Assembly (NCBI RefSeq): GCF_027667425.1
Contig: NZ_JAQEGR010000001.1
Location: forward strand, 62,001-126,000
Direction of reading: 5' to 3'
Length of the DNA stretch: 64,000 bases
Source: Fusicatenibacter saccharivorans
GTDB lineage: Bacteria; Bacillota; Clostridia; Lachnospirales; Lachnospiraceae
Part shown: piece after piece, positions 55,060 to 63,116 of the stretch
Numbering within the stretch: the stretch's first letter is position 1
Layout of the letters: each line of letters opens with the position of its first letter
The notes under the pieces: model-generated
Databases searched by the model: none
Told to the model about the DNA's origin: nothing
The model's input: only the letters and a program-made list of their open reading frames with translations
Translations under genes and position numbers: made by a program

Positions 55060-55086
55060 GATTGATGATTTGATTGGAAAAGGCAA

Positions 55087-55239
55087 ATGAATTTACCGGC
55101 TTTTTTAAGAAAATCAGACGAACTTACAGAACAGTTATCAAAGAAACAAGTGATTGCTGTTATGTCGACATATCACAAAAGATATCCTAGACGGAGTGCG
55201 TTCATACATGAATTAATAGAATTTGGATATGTGAAATGA
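55087..55239 (+). CDS. Possible 50-residue small protein
   Basis: An open frame of 50 codons (begins MNLPAFLRKSDEL, ends IEFGYVK), 27 bases after the AlbA_2 gene, with a purine-rich AAAAGG only 3 bases before the ATG. Basic and probably helical, no recognised motif. It could be a real small gene or the tail of a lost one in the decayed island. Confidence 0.35.
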   Translation: MNLPAFLRKSDELTEQLSKKQVIAVMSTYHKRYPRRSAFIHELIEFGYVK

Positions 55240-55283
55240 ACGATTCTGAACTTTTCTTGTGTCCGGGAGCGGCTTTTTCGCAC

Positions 55284-55312
55284 TTGCGGACATCTCCCAC
55301 ATGTGATATGAT
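55284..55312 (+). promoter_or_regulatory. Promoter of ridA-hom
   Basis: TTGCGG at 55284-55289, 17 bases, TATGAT at 55307-55312 with TG one base upstream (extended -10). The leader is about 90 bases, with no gene in it. Confidence 0.6.
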
Positions 55313-55406
55313 GGGAACGACAAAAGTGTCGGAAAAACCGCATGATAGAGGGAAAAAACGCGGCAAATTAGACGACGCGAAAGAAAGCATAAAGGAGAAT
55401 ATGATT

Positions 55407-55790
55407 ATGGCAAGAGAAATCATTAATACAGAAAAAGCACCGGCAGCAATCGGACCTTATGTACAGGCAGTCGCAGACAACGGCCTTTTATTTATTTCCG
55501 GACAGCTTGGCTTTGATGTAGAGCATGGCAGCGTGATCCCGGAGACTGTAGAAGAGCAGGCAACCCTCTCTTTAAAGAATCTGGACGCAATCATGACAGC
55601 AGCAGGAACTGACCGCACGAAAGTGATGAAAACAACCATTTTCCTGACCGATATGAACGATTTTGCCAAGGTAAATGAAGTATACGGTGCTTTCTTTGGC
55701 GAGTCCAAACCGGCTCGTTCCTGTGTAGCAGTTGCTGCTCTTCCGAAAGCAGCAAAAGTAGAAATTGAATGCATCGTATCCCTGAAATAA
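55407..55790 (+). CDS. ridA: RidA family enamine/imine deaminase
   Basis: A 127-residue trimeric protein that hydrolyses reactive 2-aminoacrylate-type imines released by PLP enzymes such as threonine dehydratase. Family marks are APAAIGPYVQAV, LFISGQLG, and KPARSCVAVAALPKAAKVEIEC with the conserved Arg that binds the substrate carboxylate. ATG 55407 is preferred because AAAGGAG ends 9 bases upstream; ATG 55401 is too close. It is followed by homoserine dehydrogenase, so it may protect threonine-family metabolism. Confidence 0.93.
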   Translation: MAREIINTEKAPAAIGPYVQAVADNGLLFISGQLGFDVEHGSVIPETVEEQATLSLKNLDAIMTAAGTDRTKVMKTTIFLTDMNDFAKVNEVYGAFFGESKPARSCVAVAALPKAAKVEIECIVSLK

Positions 55791-55805
55791 GAGGGAGAGA
55801 TGAGT

Positions 55806-57095
55806 ATGGCAGAGGAAAGAGTAATTAAAATCGGAATGCTGGGTCTTGGCACCGTCGGTACCGGTGTGTACAAAGTGCTGAAAAGCCAGCAGGAGGAAAT
55901 GCTTCCGAAGCTGGGAGCGCGTGTGGAGCTGAAAAAAATTCTCGTGCGCAATGTGGAAAAAGCAGCTGCAAAGGTTGACGATCCCTCCATCATTACCACC
56001 AGCTTCGAGGAGATTGCCAATGACCCGGAAATCGAGATTGTTGTTGAGGTTATGGGTGGAAAACAGCCGGCCATGAATTACATTCTTGCCTGCCTGGATG
56101 CTGGAAAGAATGTTGTAACGGCAAACAAAGATCTGGTGGCATCCGAGGGCAAAAAAATCCTTGCGACAGCAAAGAGAAACGGAAAAGATTTTCTCTATGA
56201 GGCATCTGTGGCGGGAGGAATTCCGATCATCCGTCCGGTGAAACAGTGCCTTGCCGCCAATCATATCACAGAGCTGATGGGTATTTTCAACGGTACCACA
56301 AATTTCATTCTCACAAAAATGTCGCAGGAAGGCATGGAGTTTGGTGATGCGCTCCGTCTGGCGCAGGACATGGGCTATGCAGAAGCAGACCCGACCGCAG
56401 ATGTGGAAGGTCTTGATGCCGGCCGCAAGGTAGCAATCCTTGCTTCGGCAGCGTTCAATTCCAGAGTGACATTTGAAGATGTTTACACCGAAGGCATTAC
56501 CAAAATCACGGCGACCGATATCGAGTACGCAAAAGAGATGGGATGCACGATCAAGCTGCTCGGCGTGGCAAAAGATACCCCGGAAGGAATCGAAGCCCGC
56601 GTTCATCCGATGCTGATCGACAGCAATCATCCGCTTGCGACTGTCAATGATTCCTACAATGCCGTATTCCTGACAGGCGATGCCGTACAGGATACGATGT
56701 TTTACGGGCGAGGTGCCGGAGAGCTTCCGACTGCGAGTGCTGTTGTGGGCGACATTTTCGATGTTGTGCGCAATATTTTATGGAACTGCTGCGGCAGAAT
56801 CGGCTGCACATGCTACCGGGAATGCCCGATCAAGCGTGTCGGCGAAATTAAGTCGAAATATTTTGTACGCATGCAGATTGAAAATCGGTATGGAACGCTG
56901 GCATCGGTAGCTTCTGTCTTTGGAAACAACAAGGTTTCGATTGCACAGATGCTTCAGAAACGTGTCAATGGAAAATACGCCGAGATCGTCGTCATTACGG
57001 ACGAGGTCAAAGAGCGCCATTTTGAGGATGCCATGCAGATTTTAGGCGGAATGTCGATGATCCAGGAGATTTCTTCGACAATCCGGGTATACTAA
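55806..57095 (+). CDS. hom: Homoserine dehydrogenase
   Basis: A 429-residue enzyme that reduces aspartate semialdehyde to homoserine for threonine and methionine synthesis. The N-terminal nucleotide-binding motif GMLGLGTVGTGV is followed by the catalytic domain (VAGGIPIIRPVKQCLAANHI, MGIFNGTTNFILTKM, AEADPTADVEGLDAGRKVAIL) and a C-terminal ACT domain (about residues 345-425) for feedback control. ATG 55806 has GGGAG 8 bases ahead; ATG 55800 is an alternative. It follows ridA by 15 bases. Confidence 0.95.
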   Translation: MAEERVIKIGMLGLGTVGTGVYKVLKSQQEEMLPKLGARVELKKILVRNVEKAAAKVDDPSIITTSFEEIANDPEIEIVVEVMGGKQPAMNYILACLDAGKNVVTANKDLVASEGKKILATAKRNGKDFLYEASVAGGIPIIRPVKQCLAANHITELMGIFNGTTNFILTKMSQEGMEFGDALRLAQDMGYAEADPTADVEGLDAGRKVAILASAAFNSRVTFEDVYTEGITKITATDIEYAKEMGCTIKLLGVAKDTPEGIEARVHPMLIDSNHPLATVNDSYNAVFLTGDAVQDTMFYGRGAGELPTASAVVGDIFDVVRNILWNCCGRIGCTCYRECPIKRVGEIKSKYFVRMQIENRYGTLASVASVFGNNKVSIAQMLQKRVNGKYAEIVVITDEVKERHFEDAMQILGGMSMIQEISSTIRVY

Positions 57096-57101
57096 CAAAA
57101 T

Positions 57102-57245
57102 GTAACAATTCAGAGCCATGCGAAATGGAAGAAAAATCGCGAATCATGCTTGCATGAAGGAGCGCTTTTTCTTGAGTTTCATATGGCGAAAAGCAACATC
57201 GAGATGCAGCGTAAGCGGAATCGAGACGGGGCTCTGGATTGTTAC
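57102..57245 (+). repeat. MITE-like 144-bp element with terminal inverted repeats
   Basis: Terminal 16-bp inverted repeats (57102-57117 and 57230-57245) match at 15 of 16 positions. Inside is a perfect TCATGC/GCATGA hairpin with a 2-base loop. The left 30 bases (57108-57137) match 9982-10011 at 27 of 30. It fills the hom-gpmI gap and codes for nothing convincing. Confidence 0.65.
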
Positions 57246-57275
57246 CCAAAATTTAAGTAAAGAAGGGAATTCACA

Positions 57276-58817
57276 ATGAGTAAAAAACCAACCGTATTAA
57301 TGATTCTTGACGGATATGGACTGAATGACAAATGCGAGCATAACGCTGTCTGCGAAGCGAAAACTCCGATTATGGACCAGCTGATGAGCCAGTGCCCGTA
57401 CGTAAAAGGACAGGCCAGCGGACTTGCTGTAGGTCTTCCGGACGGACAGATGGGTAACTCTGAGGTAGGCCATCTGAACATGGGCGCAGGCCGTGTTGTA
57501 TATCAGGAGCTGACCAGAATCACGAAAGCAATCCAGGACGGCGATTTCTTCGAGAATGAAGAGCTGGTAAAGGCTGTTGAAAATGCAAAAGCAAATAATT
57601 CCGCACTGCACCTGTTCGGACTTCTCTCTGACGGCGGTGTTCACAGCCACATCACCCACGTATTCGGACTTCTGGAGCTGGCAAAACGTAAGGGTCTCGA
57701 GAAAGTTTATGTACACTGCTTCCTGGATGGCCGTGACACTCCTCCGGCATCCGGAAAATCTTATGTAGAGCAGCTGCAGGCAAAAATGGATGAGATCGGT
57801 GTCGGCGAAATCGGCGTGATCTCCGGCCGTTACTATGCAATGGACCGTGATAACCGCTGGGATCGTGTCGAGCTGGCTTACAAAGCTCTGACAAAAGGGG
57901 AAGGCGTAGAAGGAACCGATGCGGCAGAGGCTGTTCAGGCTTCCTATGATGCTGAAAAAACCGATGAGTTCGTTCTGCCGACCGTTCTGAAAAAAGACGG
58001 AAAACCGGTTGCAACGATTCAGGATAAAGATTCTGTGATTTTCTTCAACTTCCGCCCGGACCGTGCAAGAGAGCTGACAAGAGCATTCTGTGCAGATGAG
58101 TTCACCGGATTTGAGAGAGAAAAACGTCTGGATCTGACCTACGTATGCTTCACGGAATACGATGAGACCATCCCGAACAAATCCGTTGCATTCAAAAAAG
58201 AAGAGATCACCAATACCTTCGGTGAGTATCTGGCAGCACATAACATGACTCAGGCTCGTATCGCCGAGACCGAGAAATATGCACATGTAACCTTCTTCTT
58301 CAATGGCGGCGTTGAGGAGCCAAATAAAGGTGAGGACAGAATCCTTGTGAAATCCCCGAAGGTTGCTACTTATGACCTGAAACCAGAGATGAGTGCTTAC
58401 GAAGTATGCGACAAGCTGACGGATGCCATCCGTTCCCAGAAATACGATGTCATCATCATCAACTTTGCAAATCCGGATATGGTTGGCCATACCGGCGTTG
58501 AGAGCGCAGCAATCCAGGCAGTTGAGGCTGTTGATGAGTGCGTAGGCAAAGCAGTTGATGCATTAAAAGAGGTTGACGGCCAGATGTTTATCTGTGCGGA
58601 CCACGGAAATGCAGAGCAGCTTGTAGACTATGAGACCGGCGAGCCATACACCGCTCATACCACCAATCCGGTTCCGTTCATTCTGGTTAATGCAGATCCA
58701 TCCTACACGTTAAGAGAGGGCGGCTGCCTGGCAGACATCGCACCGACTCTGATCGAGCTGATGGGCATGGAGCAGCCAAAAGAAATGACAGGAAAATCCC
58801 TGCTGATTAAGAAATAA
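57276..58817 (+). CDS. gpmI: 2,3-bisphosphoglycerate-independent phosphoglycerate mutase
   Basis: A 513-residue manganese enzyme that interconverts 3- and 2-phosphoglycerate. The alkaline-phosphatase-like core has MILDGYGL at the start, the phosphorylated S62 in QMGNSEVGHLNMG, HVFGLLELAKRKG and GRDTPP in the phosphatase-transferase insert, and ADHGNAEQL near the end. AGAAGGGAA precedes the ATG. In many relatives it follows tpi directly; here 5.3 kb of other DNA intervenes. Confidence 0.97.
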   Translation: MSKKPTVLMILDGYGLNDKCEHNAVCEAKTPIMDQLMSQCPYVKGQASGLAVGLPDGQMGNSEVGHLNMGAGRVVYQELTRITKAIQDGDFFENEELVKAVENAKANNSALHLFGLLSDGGVHSHITHVFGLLELAKRKGLEKVYVHCFLDGRDTPPASGKSYVEQLQAKMDEIGVGEIGVISGRYYAMDRDNRWDRVELAYKALTKGEGVEGTDAAEAVQASYDAEKTDEFVLPTVLKKDGKPVATIQDKDSVIFFNFRPDRARELTRAFCADEFTGFEREKRLDLTYVCFTEYDETIPNKSVAFKKEEITNTFGEYLAAHNMTQARIAETEKYAHVTFFFNGGVEEPNKGEDRILVKSPKVATYDLKPEMSAYEVCDKLTDAIRSQKYDVIIINFANPDMVGHTGVESAAIQAVEAVDECVGKAVDALKEVDGQMFICADHGNAEQLVDYETGEPYTAHTTNPVPFILVNADPSYTLREGGCLADIAPTLIELMGMEQPKEMTGKSLLIKK

Positions 58818-58835
58818 AGAGAAATCGTGAAAATG

Positions 58836-58880
58836 TCCCTGCCGGATTCGTTTTGAAACGGGTGCGGCAGGGATATTTTA
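58836..58880 (+). terminator. Rho-independent terminator after gpmI
   Basis: TCCCTGCCG pairs with CGGCAGGGA around a loop containing CGTTTTGAAACG, then TATTTTATTAT. Confidence 0.88.
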
Positions 58881-58963
58881 TTATAATAATCTGAAAATAA
58901 AAATAATTACGCAATAAGAGACAGAATAAAAATGGAAAACAGATAAAAAATAAAAATAAAGTG

Positions 58964-58992
58964 TTGACAAACGGTGAGAAAACTGATATAGT
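58964..58992 (+). promoter_or_regulatory. Strong sigma-A promoter upstream of a non-coding transcript
   Basis: Perfect TTGACA at 58964-58969, 17 bases, TATAGT at 58987-58992 with TG one base upstream. It is among the best promoters in the window, although no clear gene follows for almost 390 bases. Confidence 0.82.
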
Positions 58993-58998
58993 AAAGTC

Positions 58999-59237
58999 AA
59001 CAAAAGAAAACGGAAGAAAAAAAACAGAAAGAGAGGACGGACCACCGAGAACATAACGAATTACCCCATAAACTAAGAAAGCGAAGGTATGGACCCAAGA
59101 AAACGTAACGAAGTACCCCAAAGTGAAACAAAAGAACAAAAGAACAAAAAAGAAAGGATTCAGTCCAATGCACAGTTCTAACTTATGAAAGCCATCCGAA
59201 AATGGAAAAATCGGATGGCTTTCATATTGCGTTTTTT
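58999..59237 (+). ncRNA. Candidate small RNA between gpmI and eno
   Basis: Transcription from the promoter just upstream should start near 58999 and end at a terminator with a perfect 16-bp stem (59184-59199 with 59211-59226) followed by GCGTTTTTTT. The roughly 235-base transcript is A- and purine-rich and contains a direct repeat: 59039-59068 and 59091-59120 agree at 24 of 30 positions, each with ACGAA-N-TACCCC. The only reading frame is 31 codons from ATG 59090, whose GAAGG is too close to be a good ribosome site. I infer a trans-acting RNA or a long eno leader with attenuator; the family is not recognised. Confidence 0.55.
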
Positions 59238-59378
59238 TATGTTTGAAAAGAATAAGGACTGGAAAAAAGAGGTTTCGACAGAGAGAGCAACATATTTTTC
59301 CCATAGCACGGTCATACTGTGAACGCAGAGAAGAAACTTGGTTACTGTTCACTTTGCAGCAAAACAGGAGGGAAAACT

Positions 59379-60722
59379 ATGTTTCGATATTTACCAATTC
59401 GAAGCGTGACAGGAAGAGAAATTCTGGATTCGCGCGGAAATCCGACCGTAGAGGTGGAAGTGGCCGTCGGGGAGGGGATTCTCGGACTGGAAGGCCATAT
59501 GGGGCGTGCCCAGGTGCCGTCCGGGGCATCGACAGGAAAATTTGAGGCACTGGAAAAAAGAGATCAGGAAGTGCGCTATCTGGGGCAGGGCGTGAGAAAG
59601 GCTGTAGAAGCGGTCAATACCGTGCTGGCCGATGCCGTTGTCGGCGAGAATGCGCTCGAGCAGGAGCGGATCGACCATATCCTGTGCCAGGCAGACGGAA
59701 CCGAAACGAAAGAAAACCTCGGGGCAAACGCCATTCTCGGTGTCTCACTTGCTGTGGCGCGCGCGGCGGCAAATGCGATTCATCTGCCGCTGTACCAGTA
59801 CCTGGGCGGCTGCCACACAAGCCGTATGCCCGTGCCGATGATGAATATTTTAAACGGCGGCCGTCATGCCGACAACACCGTCGATCTGCAGGAATTTATG
59901 ATTATGCCGTGCGGCGCTCCCTCATTCCGGGAGGGTCTTTCCATGTGCGCGGAGATTTACCATACGCTGAAGCAGCTCCTGAAGGAGAAGGGATACTCGA
60001 CTTCTGTCGGCGATGAGGGCGGCTTTGCGCCGGATTTAAAGGATTCCGATGAAGCACTGCAGCTCATTGTCAATGCGATCCAGAAAGCCGGCTATGCGCC
60101 CGGAAACGACGTGATGATCGCGATCGATGCGGCGGCAAGCGAGCTCTACGAGGAGAGCAGGAACGTCTACTACTTTCCCGGGGAATCCCGTCAGTGCGGA
60201 AAGACAGTATTTCGGGATACCGCAGAAATGGTTGCCTACTATGAGGAACTGATCGAAAAATACCCGATCGTATCCATCGAAGACGGGCTGTGCGAGGACG
60301 ATTTCGAAGGCTGGAAACAGATGACGGAAGCGCTCGGGAACAGAGTACAGCTGGTCGGGGATGATCTGTTTGTGACGAATGTAAGAAGGCTTTCCTGCGG
60401 CATTGCACTTGGCACGGCAAATGCGGTTCTGATCAAGGTAAACCAGATCGGAACGCTCTCTGAGGCGCTGGATGCGGTGGAGATGGCGCAGAGAGCAGGG
60501 TACCGCGCCGTCATTTCCCACCGGTCCGGAGAGACAGAGGATGATTTTCTGGCAGACCTTGCCGTCGCGACAGGCGCCGGCCAGATCAAAACCGGAGCAC
60601 CGTGCCGGTCGGAGCGGAATGCGAAATACAATGAGCTTCTCCGCATCGAGGAACGCCTCGGTGAGGAAGCGAAATACCGGAATCCGTTCCCGCAAAAGGG
60701 AACCGGCGTAAGAGAGTGGTGA
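59379..60722 (+). CDS. eno: Enolase
   Basis: A 447-residue enzyme that turns 2-phosphoglycerate into phosphoenolpyruvate. Motifs include AQVPSGASTGKFEAL, NILNGGRHADNTVDLQEFMI, SVGDEGGFAPDL, the metal-binding SIEDGLCEDDFEGW and LIKVNQIGTLSEALDAV, and the SHRSGETEDDFLADLAV loop. ATG 59379 is fixed by GGAGGG 8 bases upstream; the frame is open to 59319. Unlike gap, pgk and gpmI it uses GC-richer, less biased codons (many GCG, CGG, GGG), so it may be a less expressed or separately acquired copy. Confidence 0.95.
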   Translation: MFRYLPIRSVTGREILDSRGNPTVEVEVAVGEGILGLEGHMGRAQVPSGASTGKFEALEKRDQEVRYLGQGVRKAVEAVNTVLADAVVGENALEQERIDHILCQADGTETKENLGANAILGVSLAVARAAANAIHLPLYQYLGGCHTSRMPVPMMNILNGGRHADNTVDLQEFMIMPCGAPSFREGLSMCAEIYHTLKQLLKEKGYSTSVGDEGGFAPDLKDSDEALQLIVNAIQKAGYAPGNDVMIAIDAAASELYEESRNVYYFPGESRQCGKTVFRDTAEMVAYYEELIEKYPIVSIEDGLCEDDFEGWKQMTEALGNRVQLVGDDLFVTNVRRLSCGIALGTANAVLIKVNQIGTLSEALDAVEMAQRAGYRAVISHRSGETEDDFLADLAVATGAGQIKTGAPCRSERNAKYNELLRIEERLGEEAKYRNPFPQKGTGVREW

Positions 60723-60749
60723 AAAACGGCTAAAATAGGCAAATAACAG

Positions 60750-60778
60750 TTGAAATCGTTCTTCCGCTATGGTAAAAT
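60750..60778 (+). promoter_or_regulatory. Sigma-A promoter of secG
   Basis: TTGAAA at 60750-60755, 17 bases, TAAAAT at 60773-60778, 29 bases before the GTG start. Confidence 0.72.
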
Positions 60779-60807
60779 AATATAAGTTGGCCGTAGGAGG
60801 TGTAATT

Positions 60808-61044
60808 GTGGAAATTTTAAGAACGATTTTGACAGTCATTTATGTCATTGATTGTATTGCTTTAACCGTTGTTGTATTGATGCAGGAAGGAAAACAGCAG
60901 GGTCTCGGTGCTATCGCAGGTATCTCAGACACTTACTGGGGAAGAAACAAAAGCCGTTCTGCAGAAGGAACTCTGATCCGTGCAACAAAAATCATGGCAG
61001 TTCTGTTTATTGTACTGTCGGTTGTATTAAACATGAATTTTTAG
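60808..61044 (+). CDS. secG: Protein translocase subunit SecG
   Basis: A 78-residue subunit of the SecYEG channel with two membrane segments (about residues 3-25 and 57-76) joined by the conserved loop VLMQEGKQQGLGAIAG. GTG 60808 is the start because TAGGAGGTG ends 6 bases before it; an in-frame TTG at 60787 has none. secG ahead of rnr and smpB is the usual Firmicutes order. Confidence 0.93.
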   Translation: MEILRTILTVIYVIDCIALTVVVLMQEGKQQGLGAIAGISDTYWGRNKSRSAEGTLIRATKIMAVLFIVLSVVLNMNF

Positions 61045-61050
61045 CAAAGT

Positions 61051-61095
61051 AAAGACATCCTTATTCCCACGAGAAGGCGTAAGGGTGTCTTTTTC
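61051..61095 (+). terminator. Rho-independent terminator between secG and rnr
   Basis: AAAGACATCCTTA (61051-61063) pairs with TAAGGGTGTCTTT (61080-61092) with one mismatch, then TT. rnr starts only 20 bases on, so partial read-through is likely. Confidence 0.8.
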
Positions 61096-61114
61096 TACAA
61101 AGAGGAGATAATAG

Positions 61115-63097
61115 ATGAAAGATAATAAGAAGAAAAAAGATCGGAGGAAATATCCGCAGGGCAGCGCGGCGTCCCATGCAGGACAGAACAGCGGGAACCA
61201 TGGCGGTCATGCGGGCCATCCGCGTTCCAGAAGTTCGAAACTGCTGAAAAACCGCAAGACGCTGCTCATGGATCTCGTAAGCTCGAAAAACTATGAGCCG
61301 ATGCGTCTGAAAGACATTGCCATGCTGCTGCAGGTGCCGAAAGCAAAACGGTCGGAGCTTGCGGAGGTTATGGAAATCCTGATAAAAGAAGGAAAAATCG
61401 ATGTGATCTCCGACGGCCGTTACCAGAAGAGCCGCGGTGCATCCACAACGACGGAAAAACGGGAAAAAAGAGACCGCCGCGCCGGAGAGCAGGGCAGAAG
61501 AGGACGCGATGACCGATTCCGCAGAAAGAATGGAAAGGACGGCGACACAGAGAAGAAGCCGCGTATCCAGACTGTCGATATCCAGGCAGTCGTGGACGCT
61601 TACCAGATCCCGGAGGAGTTCCCGGCACGCGTGATCACACAGGCAGAAAAATGCCCGGAGGAAGTAATTCCAAACGATTACAACGGCCGCCTCGATCTAA
61701 AAAGCTGGCAGATGGTGACAATCGACGGCGAGGATGCCAAAGACCTCGATGACGCCGTATCCGTCACAAAAGCGGGCGATACGTGGACGCTTGGCGTTCA
61801 TATCGCTGATGTCAGCAACTATGTGCAGGAAAATTCCGCCCTCGACCGTGAGGCGTTAAAGCGCGGCACCAGTGTCTATCTGCCGGACCGCGTTATTCCG
61901 ATGCTGCCGAAGCGTCTGTCAAACGGCATCTGTTCCCTGAATGAAGGACAGGAGCGCCTGGCACTCTCCTGTATTATGACGATCAACGAGAAAGGCCGTG
62001 TGATCGGCCATCAGATCGCTGAGACGGTGATCCGCGTGGACCGCCGCATGACCTACACCGCCGTCAATGCAATCCTGACCGAGCCGGAAGCACATCCGGA
62101 GCTGCTGGAGGAATATCATGAGCTGGTTCCGATGTTCCGCCAGATGCAGGAACTGTCTGCACTGATCCGGAGCTGTCGGAAAGAACGCGGAGCAATTGAT
62201 TTTGAATTCCCGGAGAGCAAAGTAATTCTTGATGCAGAAGGGACGCCGGTGGAGATCCGCCCGTATCCGTCGAACGTGGCAACACGGATGATCGAGGACT
62301 TCATGCTGATGGCGAACGAGACCGTGGCAGAGGAATACTGCACACGCGAAATCCCGTTCTTATACCGGACGCATGACAAGCCGGACGGAGACCGCATGGA
62401 GGCAACGCTGACGCTGATCCGTGAACAGGGCATCAAAGTCGAAAAGCGTTCCCATGAGATTACGCCGGGTGAGGTGCAGAAGATTCTCACCAGCATCGAG
62501 GGAACCCCGGAAGAGCCGCTGATCAGCCGCCTGCTGCTCCGGTCGATGGCAAGAGCCATTTATACCCCGGAATGCAGCGGCCACTTCGGACTGGCAGCGT
62601 CATATTACTGCCATTTTACCTCACCAATCCGCCGTTACCCGGATCTGCAGATCCACCGCATTATCAAGGATGATCTGCGGGGACGTCTCGACAAGGGCGG
62701 CAGAATCGGCAAATATTCGTCCATTTTGCAGCATGTGGCGGAGCAGTCGAGTGCGATGGAGCAGCGTGCTGCAGAGGCAGAAAGAGAGGCTGTGAAGCTG
62801 AAGAAAGCCGAATATATGCTGGAGCATGTCGGCGAAGAGTACGACGGCGTCATTTCCGGCGTGACCGGATGGGGCTTCTATGTGGAGTTGCAAAATACAG
62901 TTGAGGGACTCGTTCACATCATGACACTGAAAGACGATTATTATAATTTTGATGAAGAAAATTACCGTCTGGTCGGAGAGCAGCACGGAAGAGTATTCCG
63001 CCTTGGTGAGCCGGTGCGTGTCCGTGTACGAAACGCCGAGCCTGCCAACCGGACAATCGATTTTACGTATGTAGAAAAAGAAACCGAGACAGAATAA
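61115..63097 (+). CDS. rnr: Ribonuclease R
   Basis: A 660-residue 3'-5' exoribonuclease that degrades structured RNA and tmRNA-tagged messages. A very basic N-terminus (about residues 1-47) leads to a winged-helix region (48-110) and a second basic stretch. The RNB catalytic domain follows (about 195-525, TIDGEDAKDLDDAV with metal-binding Asp residues), and a C-terminal S1 domain (about 575-655, GEEYDGVISGVTGWGFYVEL). It is shorter than B. subtilis RNase R (about 780 residues), seemingly through reduced cold-shock domains. AGGAGA precedes the ATG. Adjacent smpB and ssrA are partners in ribosome rescue. Confidence 0.94.
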   Translation: MKDNKKKKDRRKYPQGSAASHAGQNSGNHGGHAGHPRSRSSKLLKNRKTLLMDLVSSKNYEPMRLKDIAMLLQVPKAKRSELAEVMEILIKEGKIDVISDGRYQKSRGASTTTEKREKRDRRAGEQGRRGRDDRFRRKNGKDGDTEKKPRIQTVDIQAVVDAYQIPEEFPARVITQAEKCPEEVIPNDYNGRLDLKSWQMVTIDGEDAKDLDDAVSVTKAGDTWTLGVHIADVSNYVQENSALDREALKRGTSVYLPDRVIPMLPKRLSNGICSLNEGQERLALSCIMTINEKGRVIGHQIAETVIRVDRRMTYTAVNAILTEPEAHPELLEEYHELVPMFRQMQELSALIRSCRKERGAIDFEFPESKVILDAEGTPVEIRPYPSNVATRMIEDFMLMANETVAEEYCTREIPFLYRTHDKPDGDRMEATLTLIREQGIKVEKRSHEITPGEVQKILTSIEGTPEEPLISRLLLRSMARAIYTPECSGHFGLAASYYCHFTSPIRRYPDLQIHRIIKDDLRGRLDKGGRIGKYSSILQHVAEQSSAMEQRAAEAEREAVKLKKAEYMLEHVGEEYDGVISGVTGWGFYVELQNTVEGLVHIMTLKDDYYNFDEENYRLVGEQHGRVFRLGEPVRVRVRNAEPANRTIDFTYVEKETETE

Positions 63098-63116
63098 ATC
63101 CCTGGAGGAAAAAGCT

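Noticed and set aside
55236..55406. An N-terminal extension of RidA back to 55236
   Set aside because: It would run through the promoter and leader. RidA proteins start at the residues encoded from 55407, where a good ribosome site is present.
55572..56630. A 352-codon minus-strand frame overlapping ridA and hom
   Set aside because: It is antisense to two well-recognised enzymes and has no ribosome site or family features.
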